Shown one piece after another: positions 44,701 to 56,424 of a stretch of 64,000 nt of DNA. The position numbers were made by a program, and so were the translations under genes. The notes under the pieces are model-generated. The model searched no databases and was not told where the DNA came from. It saw only the letters and a list, made by a program, of their open reading frames with translations. Location: contig JAUMIR010000001.1 in assembly GCA_030847615.1 (NCBI GenBank), positions 182,857,001 to 182,921,000 of the forward strand. The letters are read 5' to 3'. The DNA is from Gambelia wislizenii. Lineage: Eukaryota > Chordata > Lepidosauria > Squamata > Crotaphytidae. Position 1 is the stretch's first letter; each line of letters opens with the position of its first letter.

Positions 44701-45646
44701 TAGATGATTTATGTCTAATTACTCAAACTGACACTCAGGTGCAAAGGTTTAAACAGGAATTGGGTTTAAAGCTGAAATTGAAGGACCTTGGTCAAATCAA
44801 AAACTATTTGGGAGTGGATTTCCAAAGGTTTGAAAATGGTGATTTTAAGATGAGTCAAGTTCAGAAAATTGAAAAGGTTTTAGATCTTTGTAACATGTCT
44901 CAATGTAAGCCTGCACGAACTCCTATGTGTTCTGATTTCATAAATATAATAGATACTAAGCTGTTTGAATGTCCTGAACTTTTTCATTCTGTAATTGGAA
45001 GTTTATTGTATATTGCAAGATGGTCATGCCCAGATATTCAATATGCTGTAAATGTTTTTTCCAGAAAGGTGTCAAAGCCAACTCAACATGATTGGCAAGG
45101 TTTAAAAAGAGTGTTACAATATTTACGTGGAACCATAAATTATGGTGTAAAGATCAGTTCACAAGGTTGTCATGAGTTGAGAGCATTTGCCAATGCCAAT
45201 TTTGCCAATGAAATTTCAAATAGAAGATCTGATTCAGGGATAATAATTTTTTATGCTGGTACTGCTATACATTGGGGATCAAAAAAGCAATCCACCATTG
45301 CTTTAAGTTCTGCAGAGGCGGAATTTGCAGCCCTGTCGAGTCTGGTGACTGAATTGGTCTACCTGAAGCAGATTTTCAGTGATTTGGGTATGCCAATTTC
45401 AGGAGCTATTAAAGTTTTTGAAGATTCCCAAGCATGTTTAACAATGGCAACAGCACCAGTTGTAAAAACAGAACAAAGCATGTTGCTGTAAAATTTCAGA
45501 ATGTTAGAGAAGCTGTTCAAGATGGTTTGATTGATCTGATGTATTGTCCCAGTGAAGAAAATGTAGCAGATTTGTTTACCAAAGCATTGGGTCAAATTAA
45601 GCATGATCTTTTGTGTGACAAGCTGGGTATGATATCTGAAGTGTGA
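41703..45646 (+). pseudogene. copia gag-pol, broken
   Basis: Gag starts at ATG 41703 (MAQSLAVFPFQKLNDKNYHL). A Gag zinc knuckle CWNCGKEGHFAKDC lies at about 42393-42434. The protease motif reads WAINSGCNQHI, with Asn in place of the catalytic Asp. The integrase zinc region (HRRFGH...CQKCKR) and the triad HMDLSGP, SDRGGEF, QNGVAERK are intact; 42069-43850 is open for 593 codons. RT shows AMENEMESI, CRWVYKRK and FVDDL. RNase H shows the SSAEAEFAAL box, and its first Asp position reads ANANFA. Lesions seen are a 23-bp tandem duplication after integrase (43787-43832), a 1-bp loss near 44440, a 22-bp tandem duplication in RT (44534-44577) and a frameshift near 45465. It ends at 45646. It cannot encode a working polyprotein. 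Confidence 0.92.
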
Positions 45647-45665
45647 AATATATTTGCCTGGATGA

Positions 45666-45680
45666 AAAAAATTAGAGGGG
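45666..45680 (+). other. copia polypurine tract
   Basis: AAAAAATTAGAGGGG lies directly before the 3' LTR. It is the expected plus-strand primer site, interrupted by TT. Confidence 0.65.
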
Positions 45681-46188
45681 TGTCAGGGAAAATAGATATT
45701 GTAATTAGAAGTTTGTCTCCCCCCTTTGAGTAATTTTATTCACCAAGGCACTGAAGACGCCAGCTTGTCTATTAGAACTCATAAATCTGTCTCTTGTTGT
45801 TATGTTTTCCTGTCCTTCGGAGTTGAGAGCAAGAAACGAAACTAAGGGTCCAGTTTCTTGTTTCGCTTCTCAGAAGGATTGAATGTTTTGGAAAGGTATA
45901 TAACTGGGAGGGGATTTTAGAGTGTGTGTGTGTGCCTCCTGCATTTTGGGGGCTCTTTTTCTTTTAGCTCCTGAGGAACCTTGGAGCATACAGAAGCATG
46001 GATGAATGTCTTCTGCTGTCTATTTTATTTTACTTTACCCTTTAATAAAGCCATAAAAGAAAATTAAAATAGTCTTTTCTTTTGCACCAGAGGTGTGCAT
46101 GGCTTTGCTCAAAAGCCCACGCTACTTCGCTGCGTGCATCTCTGCTCGGATAGGCAGAGAGTGAATGCACTTTGCATATTTTATGACA
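45681..46188 (+). repeat. copia 3' LTR (508 bp)
   Basis: It starts TGTCAGGGAAAATAGATA and ends ATTTTATGACA. GGTATATAACTGGGAGGG (near 45893) is the TATA region and CTTTAATAAAGCC the polyadenylation signal. It aligns to the 5' LTR only in blocks. Confidence 0.85.
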
Positions 46189-46389
46189 CAATTCTCCCTG
46201 ATTTGTCTGAAAGGTAGAAACACCATCTCGTTATTTACTAGACAGACCTCATATGGCTTGACTACATGGGCAGTAAAAATCCAGATTCGGACTAATTTGG
46301 CCCAGAGCTGTGGTGCATGAAATTCAGGCTACTGTGGCCTGGATTTAAGCACCACACCTGATAAAGCCTGAATCTGCATTGGGTTTGCA

Positions 46390-46672
46390 GGGAGCCCTGG
46401 TGGTGCAGTGGTTAAATGCCAGTACTGCAAGTCCACTATATTGCAAGTTCGATTCCAGAGGGCTCCAAGGTTCACTCAGCCTCCCATCCTTTTGTAGGTT
46501 GGTAAAATGAGTACCCAGTTTGTGGGAGCAATTAGCGAACACACATTGGAAACCGCTTAATGCAGTGTAGATGTGTAAAGTGCTGTTGCTTAAAACAAAT
46601 TGTAAGCCGCTCTGATAGCCTTTGTGGCTGAAGAGCAGGGTATAAATACCTAATTAAAAATTAAATTTAAAA
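46390..46672 (+). mobile_element. tRNA-derived SINE (second family)
   Basis: GGGAGCCCTGGTGGTGCAGT (A-box region), GCAAGTTCGATTCCAGAGGG (B box), GGTAAAATGAGTACCCAGTT and ATTGTAAGCCGCTCTGATAG occur in order, ending in an AT-rich tail. The inverse copy is at 23697. Confidence 0.8.
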
Positions 46673-46958
46673 AATTGCTTCCATTCAAAGCTATTACTCA
46701 TGCTTGACTCTGAGCTCTGGGAAAAGCAAAGTTCCAGTGGTAGTCAACAGTGGTAGTCTCTCTCTTAAGTCAGAATGGGTGGCTGTCGCTGCTGCTTTCT
46801 TTTTCCCAGAGCTCAGAGGTGCAATTGAAAGCAATGCCCCAGTGGTAGTCATCCTCTCTGAAGCCAGATCAAGAGCCTGTCCTGTCATCACGAGGCGAGC
46901 TGCCTGACCTGGCTTCAGAGAAGGCAGCTACCACTGGAGCTTTTATTATCCAGTGCAC

Positions 46959-47902
46959 AATTGCCCCCCAGAGATCTGGGAAAAGCAAAATGCTAGCGGT
47001 AGCCACACAATCTGGCTTCAGAAAGGGTGGCTACTGCTAGCACTTTGCTTTTTCTAGAGCTTAGAGGGGCAATTATGCACCAGAAAAGCAAATCCGCAGC
47101 AGAAGTTGCCCTTTCTGAAATGAGAACAGGCAGCTAGGCTTATTGGGGGGGGGGCTCAGAGGGTGTCCCTACCTCAGAAAGAGTGACTACCGCAGGGGCT
47201 CTGCCTTTGGAATGAGAAATGGTGCCAAGTGGGGGAGGGCGGCATGTCAGGAAGCACTTGTCCCTCCTCTCCTCCTCACCCCTCCCCAAATGCTGCGCAG
47301 ATGCTAATATTGGTTGGCATTCAGACTAAGGACTTGTCTACACCAGTAAAAAAAAACACAAATTCCCCCAAATCTGGCCCGATAATGGCACATGATGTGT
47401 GGCCTTTCCCCTGAATCTGGTGCAACAGTGACACAAGCTGTATGGCCCTATTTGAACTAGACCCGGGGTATACCCCCTTAATCTGGGTTTTTAAAAACTC
47501 AGTTTTCTCTGGAGTTTGCTGGAAACTCTGGAGAATGCTGCTGTGTGAACAATCCATCTGTGCAGGATTTGGGGGGGGTGAGGAGGAGAGGAGGGACAAG
47601 AGCTTCCTGACATGCTGCAATTCCCCCCCCCCACCAGCACCGCTTCTCATTCCAAAGGCAGGGCCCCCACGGTAGTCACTCTTTCTGAGATAGGGACATC
47701 CTCTGAGCCCCCCCCCCATAAGCCTAGCTGCCTCTTCTGGTTTCAGAAAGGGCAACTACTGCTGTGGATTTGCTTTTCTGGTGCACAATTGCCCCTCTGA
47801 GCTCCAGAAAAAGCAAAGTGCTAGCAGTAGCCACCCTTTCTGAAGCCAGTTTGGGTGGCTACCACTAGCATTTTGCTTTTCCCAGACCTCAGGAGGGCAA
47901 TT
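46959..47902. repeat. 0.94-kb imperfect palindrome (foldback element)
   Basis: AATTGCCCCCCAGAGATCTG, GGAAAAGCAAAATGCTAGCG at the left pairs with GCATTTTGCTTTTCCCAGAC and AGGGCAATT at the right. Deeper pairs include CTCCTCTCCTCCTCACCCC with GGGTGAGGAGGAGAGGAGG. The arms are about 350 bp with a 250-bp spacer. Each arm also holds small inverted sub-repeats (GCTAGCGGTAGCCAC / GTGGCTACTGCTAGC). Related sub-repeats continue left to about 46690. No coding content or clear target duplication. Confidence 0.8.
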
Positions 47903-48096
47903 AGCAGTAAGCTTTCTTTTCACACATAAACTGACATGCTTTCATAGTAAAACATTTAGGAAGAGATAATTGGAACCTACAATGCTATGCTAGATGACCT
48001 GGTATAATGGCTGATTGTGTATGCTCCTGCTTCAAAAGCAATGATCTATTCTTGATCATCTAACAACTGTACACTTATTAATACAGTTTTGCTTAC

Positions 48097-48264
48097 CAGA
48101 AACTATAGAAATGGATTTGACACCAAGAGCACAGAAAGAAACAGAAGGAAGTACATTCACCAGTCTGTCTCCTATTCTTCCAAGTAGTCCAGAACACCAA
48201 AGGCTCTCATTTTGATGATGACTTATCCAGGATGAGCATACTGGATCACACATCAGCTTATGGA
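48097..48264 (-). CDS. Candidate orphan exon, 168 bp, phase 1-1
   Basis: The minus strand has a pyrimidine-rich acceptor ACCTTTGCTTTGTTTAG and a strong donor TTTCTG/GTAAGC. The 168 bp between are open in one frame (KLMCDPVCSSWISHH..., then LGRIGDRLVNVLPS) and symmetrical (phase 1 in and out), with five cysteines. I do not recognise the protein. It lies between CLN8 and ARHGEF10 on their strand. It could be an unannotated exon or a chance combination of splice-like signals. Confidence 0.25.
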
Positions 48265-48992
48265 CTAAACAAAGCAAAGGTATACATGCAATATACACAG
48301 TATAAGCAGCACTTGCCACTTTTCCTCTATGGGCAGTTAATGGAAGCAACTTTAAAACTGTTCAACCTATCCTGCAAGCTCATATAGAGTCCAGGCCCTT
48401 GCACTGAGGTTTTAAAAAGTGAACTATACAATCTGCTTTACACTCTGTGTGCCTGTAAAAGGCCAGCTGCCGTTTTCATCATCCCAAACATGGATAGAAG
48501 GACAACTTGGGCATAAGGAAGTAACTGCTTAATTATTCCTCCACCTACCAGGTTTCATGAGATTTCAAGACTTCACACCCTGATAATAAGAACTGTTCCT
48601 TCAACACATGCTGTAGAACGTGTTTGAAATGGAATCACCAGCATGAAACCTGAACTGTGGGAAATTGTGCTGGGAGAAAAGGATTTTAGAGGAAAACAGA
48701 AGAGTGGACAAACAGGTAAATGCAATTCAGGTACTGTTCTTCCCTGTGAATTGTTTGCGGCCTACCACAAATGATATGAGAATGCAAGTGGCTGGGCTTC
48801 AAACATGAGGTCTAGGCATAAAATACAACTCTACCTAGGCAATGTTCATGGTCATGTGGATTTAATTTGACCCGATTTTTCTCATGCTTACTCCTGCAAG
48901 CCAAGTGCAGCCAAGAGAGACACAATACCTCACTTGCGAAGCACCTCGCCAGGTACAAAGGATCAAATCAATCCATAGTACTGAGAGGGGTA

Positions 48993-49215
48993 GAGCCAGG
49001 GTGGTATAATGGGTTGAGTATTAGACTACAAGTCTGGAGACCAGGTTGAATTCCAATAAGCCATGGAAACCCACTGGGTTATCTTGGGCAAGCCCCACTC
49101 TCTCAACCTCCGAGAAAGGCAAACCCCATCTGAACAAATCTTGATAAGAAAACCCAGTAATAGGTTCACCTTAGAGTCATAAGTCAGAAATGACTTGAAG
49201 GCACACAACAACAAA
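48993..49215 (+). mobile_element. tRNA-derived SINE with (ACA)n tail
   Basis: GAGCCAGGGTGGTATAATGG (A box), GACCAGGTTGAATTCCAATA (B box), CACTGGGTTATCTTGGGCAA, and the tail AGTCAGAAATGACTTGAAGG-CACACAACAACAAAC occur in order. It is the same family as 25119 and resembles squamate ACA SINEs. Confidence 0.82.
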
Positions 49216-49343
49216 CTGCAAGGAGCAAGGCAAAGAAGTTACAGACTTAGACAATCCGGGAGAATGAAAAATTGCAATGGACAATACCACACAAGCCTTT
49301 AAAGCAGAATGCATTAGGAACAGCATCAGATTGGAAACAGAAA

Positions 49344-49493
49344 TCACCAGATGACGTTGTCTCCCTTCAGTCTTTGTTCCATGTGCTGCATGTGCCAGAA
49401 GCGTTTCTTTCTCTTCATGGGCACTGTGCGTGAACCCTTGCGATTCAAAACCACCTCAGTCTGCTGTGCAGTAGCACCACAGCAAAGTTGTGA
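49344..49493 (-). CDS. Candidate small terminal exon or ORF remnant
   Basis: The minus strand has an acceptor-like TTTTTATGTCATTCAG followed by an open frame ending TGA at 49344. The product is basic at its end (MKRKKRFWHMQHMEQRLKGD then NVIW). The composition looks protein-like and repeat-free, but I recognise no family. There is no upstream exon evidence and it may be a chance frame. Confidence 0.2.
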   Translation of the reverse strand, partial: SQLCCGATAQQTEVVLNRKGSRTVPMKRKKRFWHMQHMEQRLKGDNVIW

Positions 49494-52400
49494 CTGAATG
49501 ACATAAAAACACATCAGTAGAGGGGGCGTGCCTGCTCTGCCCAAAACTCCCAGATGTTTTGTTCCTCCAGCTTCCCTACCATTCAACTTCCGGTGGTCAG
49601 TGGTCGCTCCCTGCAAACTCACAGGCTAACTTTTAAACCCCAAATTTGCAAAATTCAGCAGTAGCTAAATTTACCAATGCAGTGATTTAGCAATCCTTGC
49701 ATTTAATGCATTTAATATAATGTTTTCTTCCCATTTAAAATACATGTATGCTTTGAAAAAACTATTCGCTTCGCATCAGAGCTCCGCTATAAACTTATGC
49801 AAATTTGGAGGCTCTGGACATTTAAAGAAACAGACATATTTTGCTAGAACATCATGAGTTCAAACCTGCCTTTTGGAAAAGTTGAATTCCTCCATTTATC
49901 ATTTTAAGAATTTTAGAATTTTGTGCCCCCTTCTTTTCTTACTTGACAATGCAATTAAAATCCCTTTTTGCTGACAAAGGGGTGAATTCTGGTGATTAAG
50001 GGGGGAAAAGTCAAGCAGTTGAATGCAATGTATGAACTTAGAAAAATGCCACCTTGAAACAGGAAGTAGACTTTCAAAACGTCTGGGCCAGAATCCTGTA
50101 TCAGCTTCTTAGTTTAGTGCCTTAAGTAACCAAAAAAATAAAATAAAAAAAATCCTTTTGGGACAGGCAGGGGGGAGAGAGGAGGAAATTTTTAAATGCT
50201 AAAAGAGAAATTCACCCCAGGTGAGATTTGAACCAACACCTCCTGGACATAAGACAAAGACATTCCCTGCTTGCCACAATAGCTGATGCAAGCTGGCAGA
50301 GGAGAATTCCCTGAACAGAGACTGTACAACTAGAAAAGGAACAGAAAATGGCAGCAGTGATTAAAAATTGGAACATCCTCTCTGTGAGGAAAGACTAAAA
50401 TGTCTGGGGCTTAATAGTTTAGAGACAAGGTAATGCAATAAGGTTTATACAAGGAAGGACAGTGTGGGGAAAGCTGATCACAGCATCAAAAGTTTACTTC
50501 CTAGTTAAACCAAGCTATCTCCTGAGCTTAAAACAGCCTGGGAGAGGGGGTCCTCCAAACATGGCAAAAATTGCCTCTACCCCTCCTAGAGGCTGTGTGG
50601 AATATTTTAAATCAAAGATGGAAAAGTAAAAGTTCCAAGGGCAGAGAAGATATACTGGGGTGGGGGGAATGCTTGCCCTCCAAGATCATGCAGGGGGCTG
50701 TGTCCCCCAACCCAACCCATTTTACTGCCTGTAACCCCTGGCATTTGCCCATCCCTGTCATATAGGCTTATCAAGCTTACCACCATAGGACACAGTAATG
50801 GCCATATGCCTGGGATTAGACTAATTCAAAAATGATAGACATTTATATGGCTATATGGATTGTCCAATCTGAGATAGTACAGTAATTCCACTCAGAGACA
50901 GCACCTAATTCCCAGTTGATGTGGAAAACCCATAGATTTTGTGTCTTGCCTGTGAACTTTCTGGACGTGTCTGAGTGGTCACCATAGAAAGCAGGATGCT
51001 AGATTAGACAGATCTTCAGCAGGTCTGCTCTGTTTGAAGCACAGCATTGTATTATCCAATGTGTTCAGGAGAAAGAGATTAAATTTCATTAAGGAGGGTA
51101 CTTTCATCACTAAAATGCTAATAGGAAGCTGTTAGTGCTAAGCTATTCAACTGTCTGCATGAATATGTAAATTATTTTAAATGAGAGCAATATATTGCAA
51201 AGCTTGTTATGCCATCATCATTTAAAGAGGGGAAGCCATAGTGTTTTCATGAAACAAACTATACATTAGTACAGCCACTGACAGGAAGAAGAGCAACAAG
51301 AAAATAAATCACACATCCAATGTATCAAATACTCTTTTATTATAACAATTATACTTTAAAAACAGATTTCTTCTTATTAGGAAGCAGCGTAAAGTAGAGT
51401 CTACTCATATTTCATTAAGAACATAACCTGGCTTACAAATAACATAGTGTAAGAAGAAAAAGAAAGAGAGCACAAAGCACATTATTTCGGTTGCTAACGA
51501 AGCCAGACGATGGCTGTGCAGGATGCTGGCAAGATGAGATCTGCTATAGTTCAAGGGTGTGAAACATAGGACAACTGGCTCAAATCCAGTCCTTTACCAT
51601 CAAACAGGTTCAAGACTCAAGTGCATGAATCCAACTCTTGGGGCCCATCTAAACGGTGAAAATACCCCCCATGGAATCCTACCAGTCTAAACCAGGATCC
51701 AGTGCCAATCCACACTATTTGGAAGGAGGGAGGCCCCAAACGGCAAAAACAACAGGGTAAAAGCCTTCACAGATTTCCCCGTACTTTTTCACAAACTGCG
51801 AGGCTGGTGCACATTTTTGGTCTTTTGGACTACCGAACAATAAGAAACATGAAGGGAAGCACAAAGCTGATTTGTTGGACGAAAGGGGGGGGGGGATTGC
51901 TAGGAGGGCAAGCTCCTGCTGCCGCCATGTTGGATTTTCCATTAAAAAAGGATCAATTTTCTGTTTTGGAGAATTGCTATATTGTACCAGTGCACCTTGG
52001 GATGATTAAAAAAAAAAAAAAAGAGGCAGTGAAGTATTAATGTGAGTAAATCACTCACAGCTGCCATCAGGAATGCAAGGCTTATGGGGGCTACCAAGGC
52101 CAGAAAAACCATTTGGTCCAATCGCTGCTGCTGCGAGATACCAATAGTATGAGGTATTTGGGATTTTTTCCCTTCGTGTAGATGGGCCCCTAGTCTCAAC
52201 AAGAGAATGCTCACATGGATTTAGATTTGTACATTTATCCTTTGACTTATTATCCCATAAATGGGTCTGCTCTAGTTGAGACTAAAAACTGAGGCCATAT
52301 ATTTAGCCCATACAAAACACTATTTGTGACATTTTTTAAAAAAATGGAACATTAAGATATTTTTTAAAAGTTGCAAACAATAATATTTCTTCTTTGTTTC

Positions 52401-53091
52401 TTCATTAGATCAAAGAACAGGACATTATTCTTATTTGCAACAATGCCACCCTTTGTAACAAAAAGAATATGTTATCCAAAATACAAACAGAAATTCGGCT
52501 GTGGTGTACATAAAGTATTATTTTAGATATTTATGTGTGATTGTGTATGACAAATATAGTCTGTAATTTATATACAGACACCAGTTTATATACAATTTTG
52601 CTTTGGGTTGTTTGTTTTGAGCATCTTTTAAATTTAAATTACACTTCCCATCAAGACCAGATTCCAAACTTGGTTCATCCAATTCTTATGGCATTTTCAT
52701 GGTGCCAGTTCAGATCTTTGTCCCATCTTGGGATCAGTCACAGTGGAATTAGACATTAAATTAGCAAACATGACTTCCAAAATAACAAGAGTCTAAGAGA
52801 GAGCTGAGAGACATTACTGCTTAACATCTTTTGAATATCCCAAATCTTTTGCCGTATAGATTGGCTTCTTGTTTCAAAGTACACCTGCAAGAAATATATT
52901 TAAAACTACTAGTGGGCATTTACAGAAGGGAACAGACACATCTGAACAGGACTAAGAAGCCTCCTTGCACCTTTCTTCTAGTTCTGCTCAGTATTTAAAG
53001 CATTTTTTGGGAGGGGAGAGTAACTACACCTCTTTGCTTCAGATTTGCACATCTGCACAAGTAAAATCCCACCATCTAAGTGGAAAATAGT

Positions 53092-53147
53092 CTGCAGGGG
53101 GTTGGACTGGATGGCCCTTGTGGTCTCTTCCAACTATATGATTCTAT
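53092..53147 (+). mobile_element. CR1 3' tip
   Basis: GGGGTTGGACTGGATGGCCC and TCTCTTCCAACTATATGATT-CTAT form the last 55 bp of CR1 only. Confidence 0.85.
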
Positions 53148-53392
53148 ACTACCCAAGTAAGGTCAACTACTTGGTCCAAGCAGAAAGGACAATGGTAATA
53201 AGGGATAAAAGTAAGAGATGCACACACTGAAAAAACATTTCAGGACACACTTCAATAATAATGCTAGAATACAAGCTTAAACTCCAGATCTGCTCCTTCA
53301 TTTTTTCCAGGAGGGGGGTTATCACAGAAACATCTGTCATCTTCCAGTGCTATATAATATGAACCATACAATCTTCAAACCATGGTATACAC

Positions 53393-53511
53393 CAGTGGTT
53401 CTCAATCATTAGTCCTCCAGATGTTTTGGACCTCACATCACTGCCAGATGGTCAGGAAATCTAAGAGCTGAACTTCCAAACATCTGGAAGACTGAAGTCT
53501 GAGAACCACTG
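53393..53511. mobile_element. hAT/Charlie-like MITE
   Basis: The ends CAGTGGTTCTCAATC and CTGAGAACCACTG are the typical Charlie-group terminal repeats. The 119-bp unit has partly palindromic arms (CCAGATGTTTTGGA / TCCAAACATCTGG). No clean 8-bp duplication. Confidence 0.75.
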
Positions 53512-54058
53512 GTGCAGTTTCCCAGATCCCTCCCTGCTCTAAGTAGTTATGGATCAAATTGAATTCAGGTTGACTCCTATCTGAATTAAAGTCTATATAG
53601 TAGAGATAAGATCTGCTGATCTCTAGGAAAACAAAACCTAAAGCCCTGTCTAGAATTTCATTGGTATCCTGTTTTCAAAAATTATAAGGGAAATACTTCA
53701 AAACGTAGTGTTATATATTTTTGAGATTGGCAGGAATACCCCAGTTAAAATGGTTATTACTCTACTCCTTGTCCTCTAGGTTCTGTAACAACTATAACAG
53801 AGATTATGTGGCAAAATACACTTCTAATTCCCAGGCCACTGCTTGGAAAACAAGATTTCACACCTCAAGAAATTGAGAACCGGTCATCCCTGACTTAGAC
53901 CAACTTCCCATTTGAATATCCTTTTTGTATAAACTTTTAATCAAGGGGCATGCCAAAGAAATAGGAGGGCTTTTGATATGGAAGTTCCCAAGACTTTCTC
54001 AGACCATCTCTTTTTGGTCCTTTCTCCTGGGACCCTTTCACAATTCACAATTATAGTA

Positions 54059-54146
54059 CAGGTTGTGTACCCCTTATGCAAAATGCTTGGGACCAAAAGT
54101 GTCTCTTATTTTGGATTTTTTCAGATTTCGGAATACCTCTATTTGC

Positions 54147-54182
<36 letters not shown>

Positions 54183-54510
54183 CACACACGGCTCCCATCA
54201 TTTCACAGATCAGAGCATCTCATTTGTTCACTACTTGTGTTATGTATGAGACACAAGGCTCGAGAGAGACTGAGGATCTGTGAAATGGTGGGAAATCAAC
54301 ATTTTTTGCTGCCAGCCACCCGCCCGCCTTTGAGGCAGGAGCTGCTGTGCTCTGTCTCTCTACAGCTTTGCACCTCACATACAATGGAGAAATTAAGGAT
54401 CTGAGAGATAAATGAGCAGGAGCACCACAAAGGCATAAGTGGGTGACTGGCGGCAAAAAGTTTCAGTTTTTGGAGGAATTCAAATTCCTGGGTTAGGGCT
54501 GCTCAACCTA
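54059..54510 (+). mobile_element. Tigger-like element with internal (AC)n expansion
   Basis: It begins CAGGTTGTGTACCCCTTATG after TA and ends TTAGGGCTGCTCAACCTA before TA. ATGCTTGGGACCAAAAGTGT and TTTTGGATTTTTTCAGATTT mark the family, also seen at 1110. A (CA)n microsatellite lies at 54146-54189. Confidence 0.78.
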
Positions 54511-54512
54511 TA

Positions 54513-54705
54513 GTATTATTACACTTTAACTGCCATGGTCCCATCCTATGGAATCCTGAGACTTGTAGTTTAGGGAGGGATGTTTAGAATTTTCAGCCAG
54601 GGAGCTCTAGTGCCTTACCAAACTATCAATCCCAGGATTCCATAGGATGTAGCCATGGCAGTTAAAATGCAATCACAGTTCTATACTTGTGTAGTGCGAA
54701 AGGAC
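54513..54705. mobile_element. Palindromic MITE
   Basis: TACACTTTAACTGCCATGGT, CCTATGGAATCCTGAGACTT and the inverted CCCAGGATTCCATAGGATGT, CCATGGCAGTTAAAATGCAA form the arms. It is the same family as those at 32608 and 36867. A half copy is at 61720-61815. Confidence 0.7.
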
Positions 54706-56424
54706 CCCTGGAACAGCAGTGTTAGAGAAGCATTGGGCGTGGCTGCTGAGAGCAGGCTCCCATGGCTAGATCTCCTTCTCTGCACATGGAGAGAGGGAAA
54801 GGAGATCTTCAAAATGATATGGTTAATGGGGTGCCCTACCCAGGCCCATAGGGTTATGTCTTTAATGAACTTTAAACAAGCACACAAACGAGCCTTGCCT
54901 TTTCAATAATTTCATCAACTTTTCTAATCACATTTCTCCTGAATTTGTGATCCCTTTTGTACTTCTTCTATGGAAAGAAAATATCACCTTTAGGTACATC
55001 ACAAAAGCAACATTTCCTCAAAATACAGTACTTTATAAATTTATCAGACTTTCCATGGAGTTCGCAGCAATTCTTAGATTTATTGCTATTTACTTGCACA
55101 TCCCTGCAAATATTACAGGGTGCATACTGGTGTTGTCGCTGTTCTATGTCAGATCTATGCTCATGGGGCTCCAACAGTAACTGCTCATATTTAGAAGGAA
55201 GTTCAGGTGACTTTCAGCACCAAGATTTGGACACTACAGAGAAAGCTGCTCAAGCATCTGGGGGTTAAAACCTTGCAAAGACAGAAGGGTATCTGTATCA
55301 GAAAGGGCATGTGCAGGACTCTGATTAAGAGTGGCCATCTTAACAGTGGCCATCTTAAATGAACCACAAAATGGGCTGCCCAGTTAAAAGCAGCAGTAGC
55401 AACCCAAGGCATACATTGAAAAGTTGCCTAAGATGTATCCAATGTGACCTGTGAACTCTGCATATGCTGCTAAAGGAAGCATTTCAAGTTATTCCCACAC
55501 TCAGGGTGACCTTCCCGTTGACCTTACTGAAACATGACAAAGCTCTAGCTATGATTCAACTTTATCAATGGCCAATATATAAGTCCACCATTTGGTCACT
55601 GAGATCTTCCAAAGTGCAAAGGGCTGGGCATCAAGTGAGCAGGGTTCCTTGTTGCACAAGCTGGTTATTCTTAGCCCCAAAATCAAAGAGCAGCAGTGTG
55701 TGTGGCCTTTTGGATGTTGATGGACTGCAGCTCCCATGAAATCTCACCTCTGCTTGTGCTAACCAGGCCTGATGTAGTCCAACAACATCTGGACAGCCAG
55801 AATAACTCACCCTTGGTCTAGAAACATCACTGATCAGATACAGTCAGTTTCCTGGCTCCTCAACCAACATTACTCTTCAACAACATATGCCTTCCCTGAG
55901 GATCACGTATGCACATCTTCCCATTTGTTCAACTAACTAAAGAAATTTCAGTCATTAGTGAAATTGCAGATAGCAAAAACCTGTATTTTGTATGTACTCA
56001 AAACAATTTACTGTCAGGGACACTTCATAGATTTTATCCAAATAGGTCTAAAAGCTAGGCTTCACACACATTCTTAGGGTATGGACTAAACATATTCCTT
56101 ATCAAATTCCACCCTGACAATATATTGGATGGCAGCTTGTTTATTCTACTTCCAGTGCCTTCCAGCATCTTTAAATACTCACAGACCTTCTCTAAATCAA
56201 TTCCTCTACTCCTGCAAGCTTTTTTATTTAAAACAATCCCTCTTTATAACATGAACATCTTTATATTAAATACACAAATCAACCCCGTTTACCCCAGGAT
56301 CTATTCTATCAAAAGCCAACTTGCAAGCCTCATTCATGTAAGCCAGGGGTCCTCAACACTTCCAGGTCTGTGGGCATACTTAGAATCACTAAGCATCATA
56401 CCTTTCCTTTTGTATCATGTCTTC

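Larger units (their letters stand above)
40228..46188 (+). mobile_element. Ty1/copia LTR retrotransposon with mismatched LTRs
   Basis: It begins TGTCAGGGAAAACAGATG and ends TATTTTATGACA. The order is LTR, primer-binding site, gag, protease, integrase, RT, RNase H, polypurine tract, LTR; integrase before RT defines copia. It sits inside mariner copy 2 and contains a solo LTR of another element. Flanking bases (CACAC/CAATT) do not give a clear 5-bp target duplication. Confidence 0.93.
39075..46251 (-). mobile_element. mariner transposon, copy 2, split by a copia element
   Basis: The left terminus TGGGTCTGTCTATTAAATAA follows TA (39073-39074). The right terminus ends GACAGACCTCA before TA (46252-46253). 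Mariner sequence runs 39075-40227 and resumes at about 46189 (ATTCTCCCTGATTTGTCTGA). About 125 bp present in copy 1 at the interruption point are absent here. Confidence 0.9.

Noticed and set aside
40228..46188. Reading the copia element as an endogenous retrovirus
   Set aside because: Integrase precedes reverse transcriptase, there is no envelope region, and the PBS matches the initiator tRNA anticodon half. All of these are Ty1/copia features.
53385..53519. 8-bp target duplication around the Charlie-like MITE
   Set aside because: GTATACAC and GTGCAGTT agree at too few positions to call.
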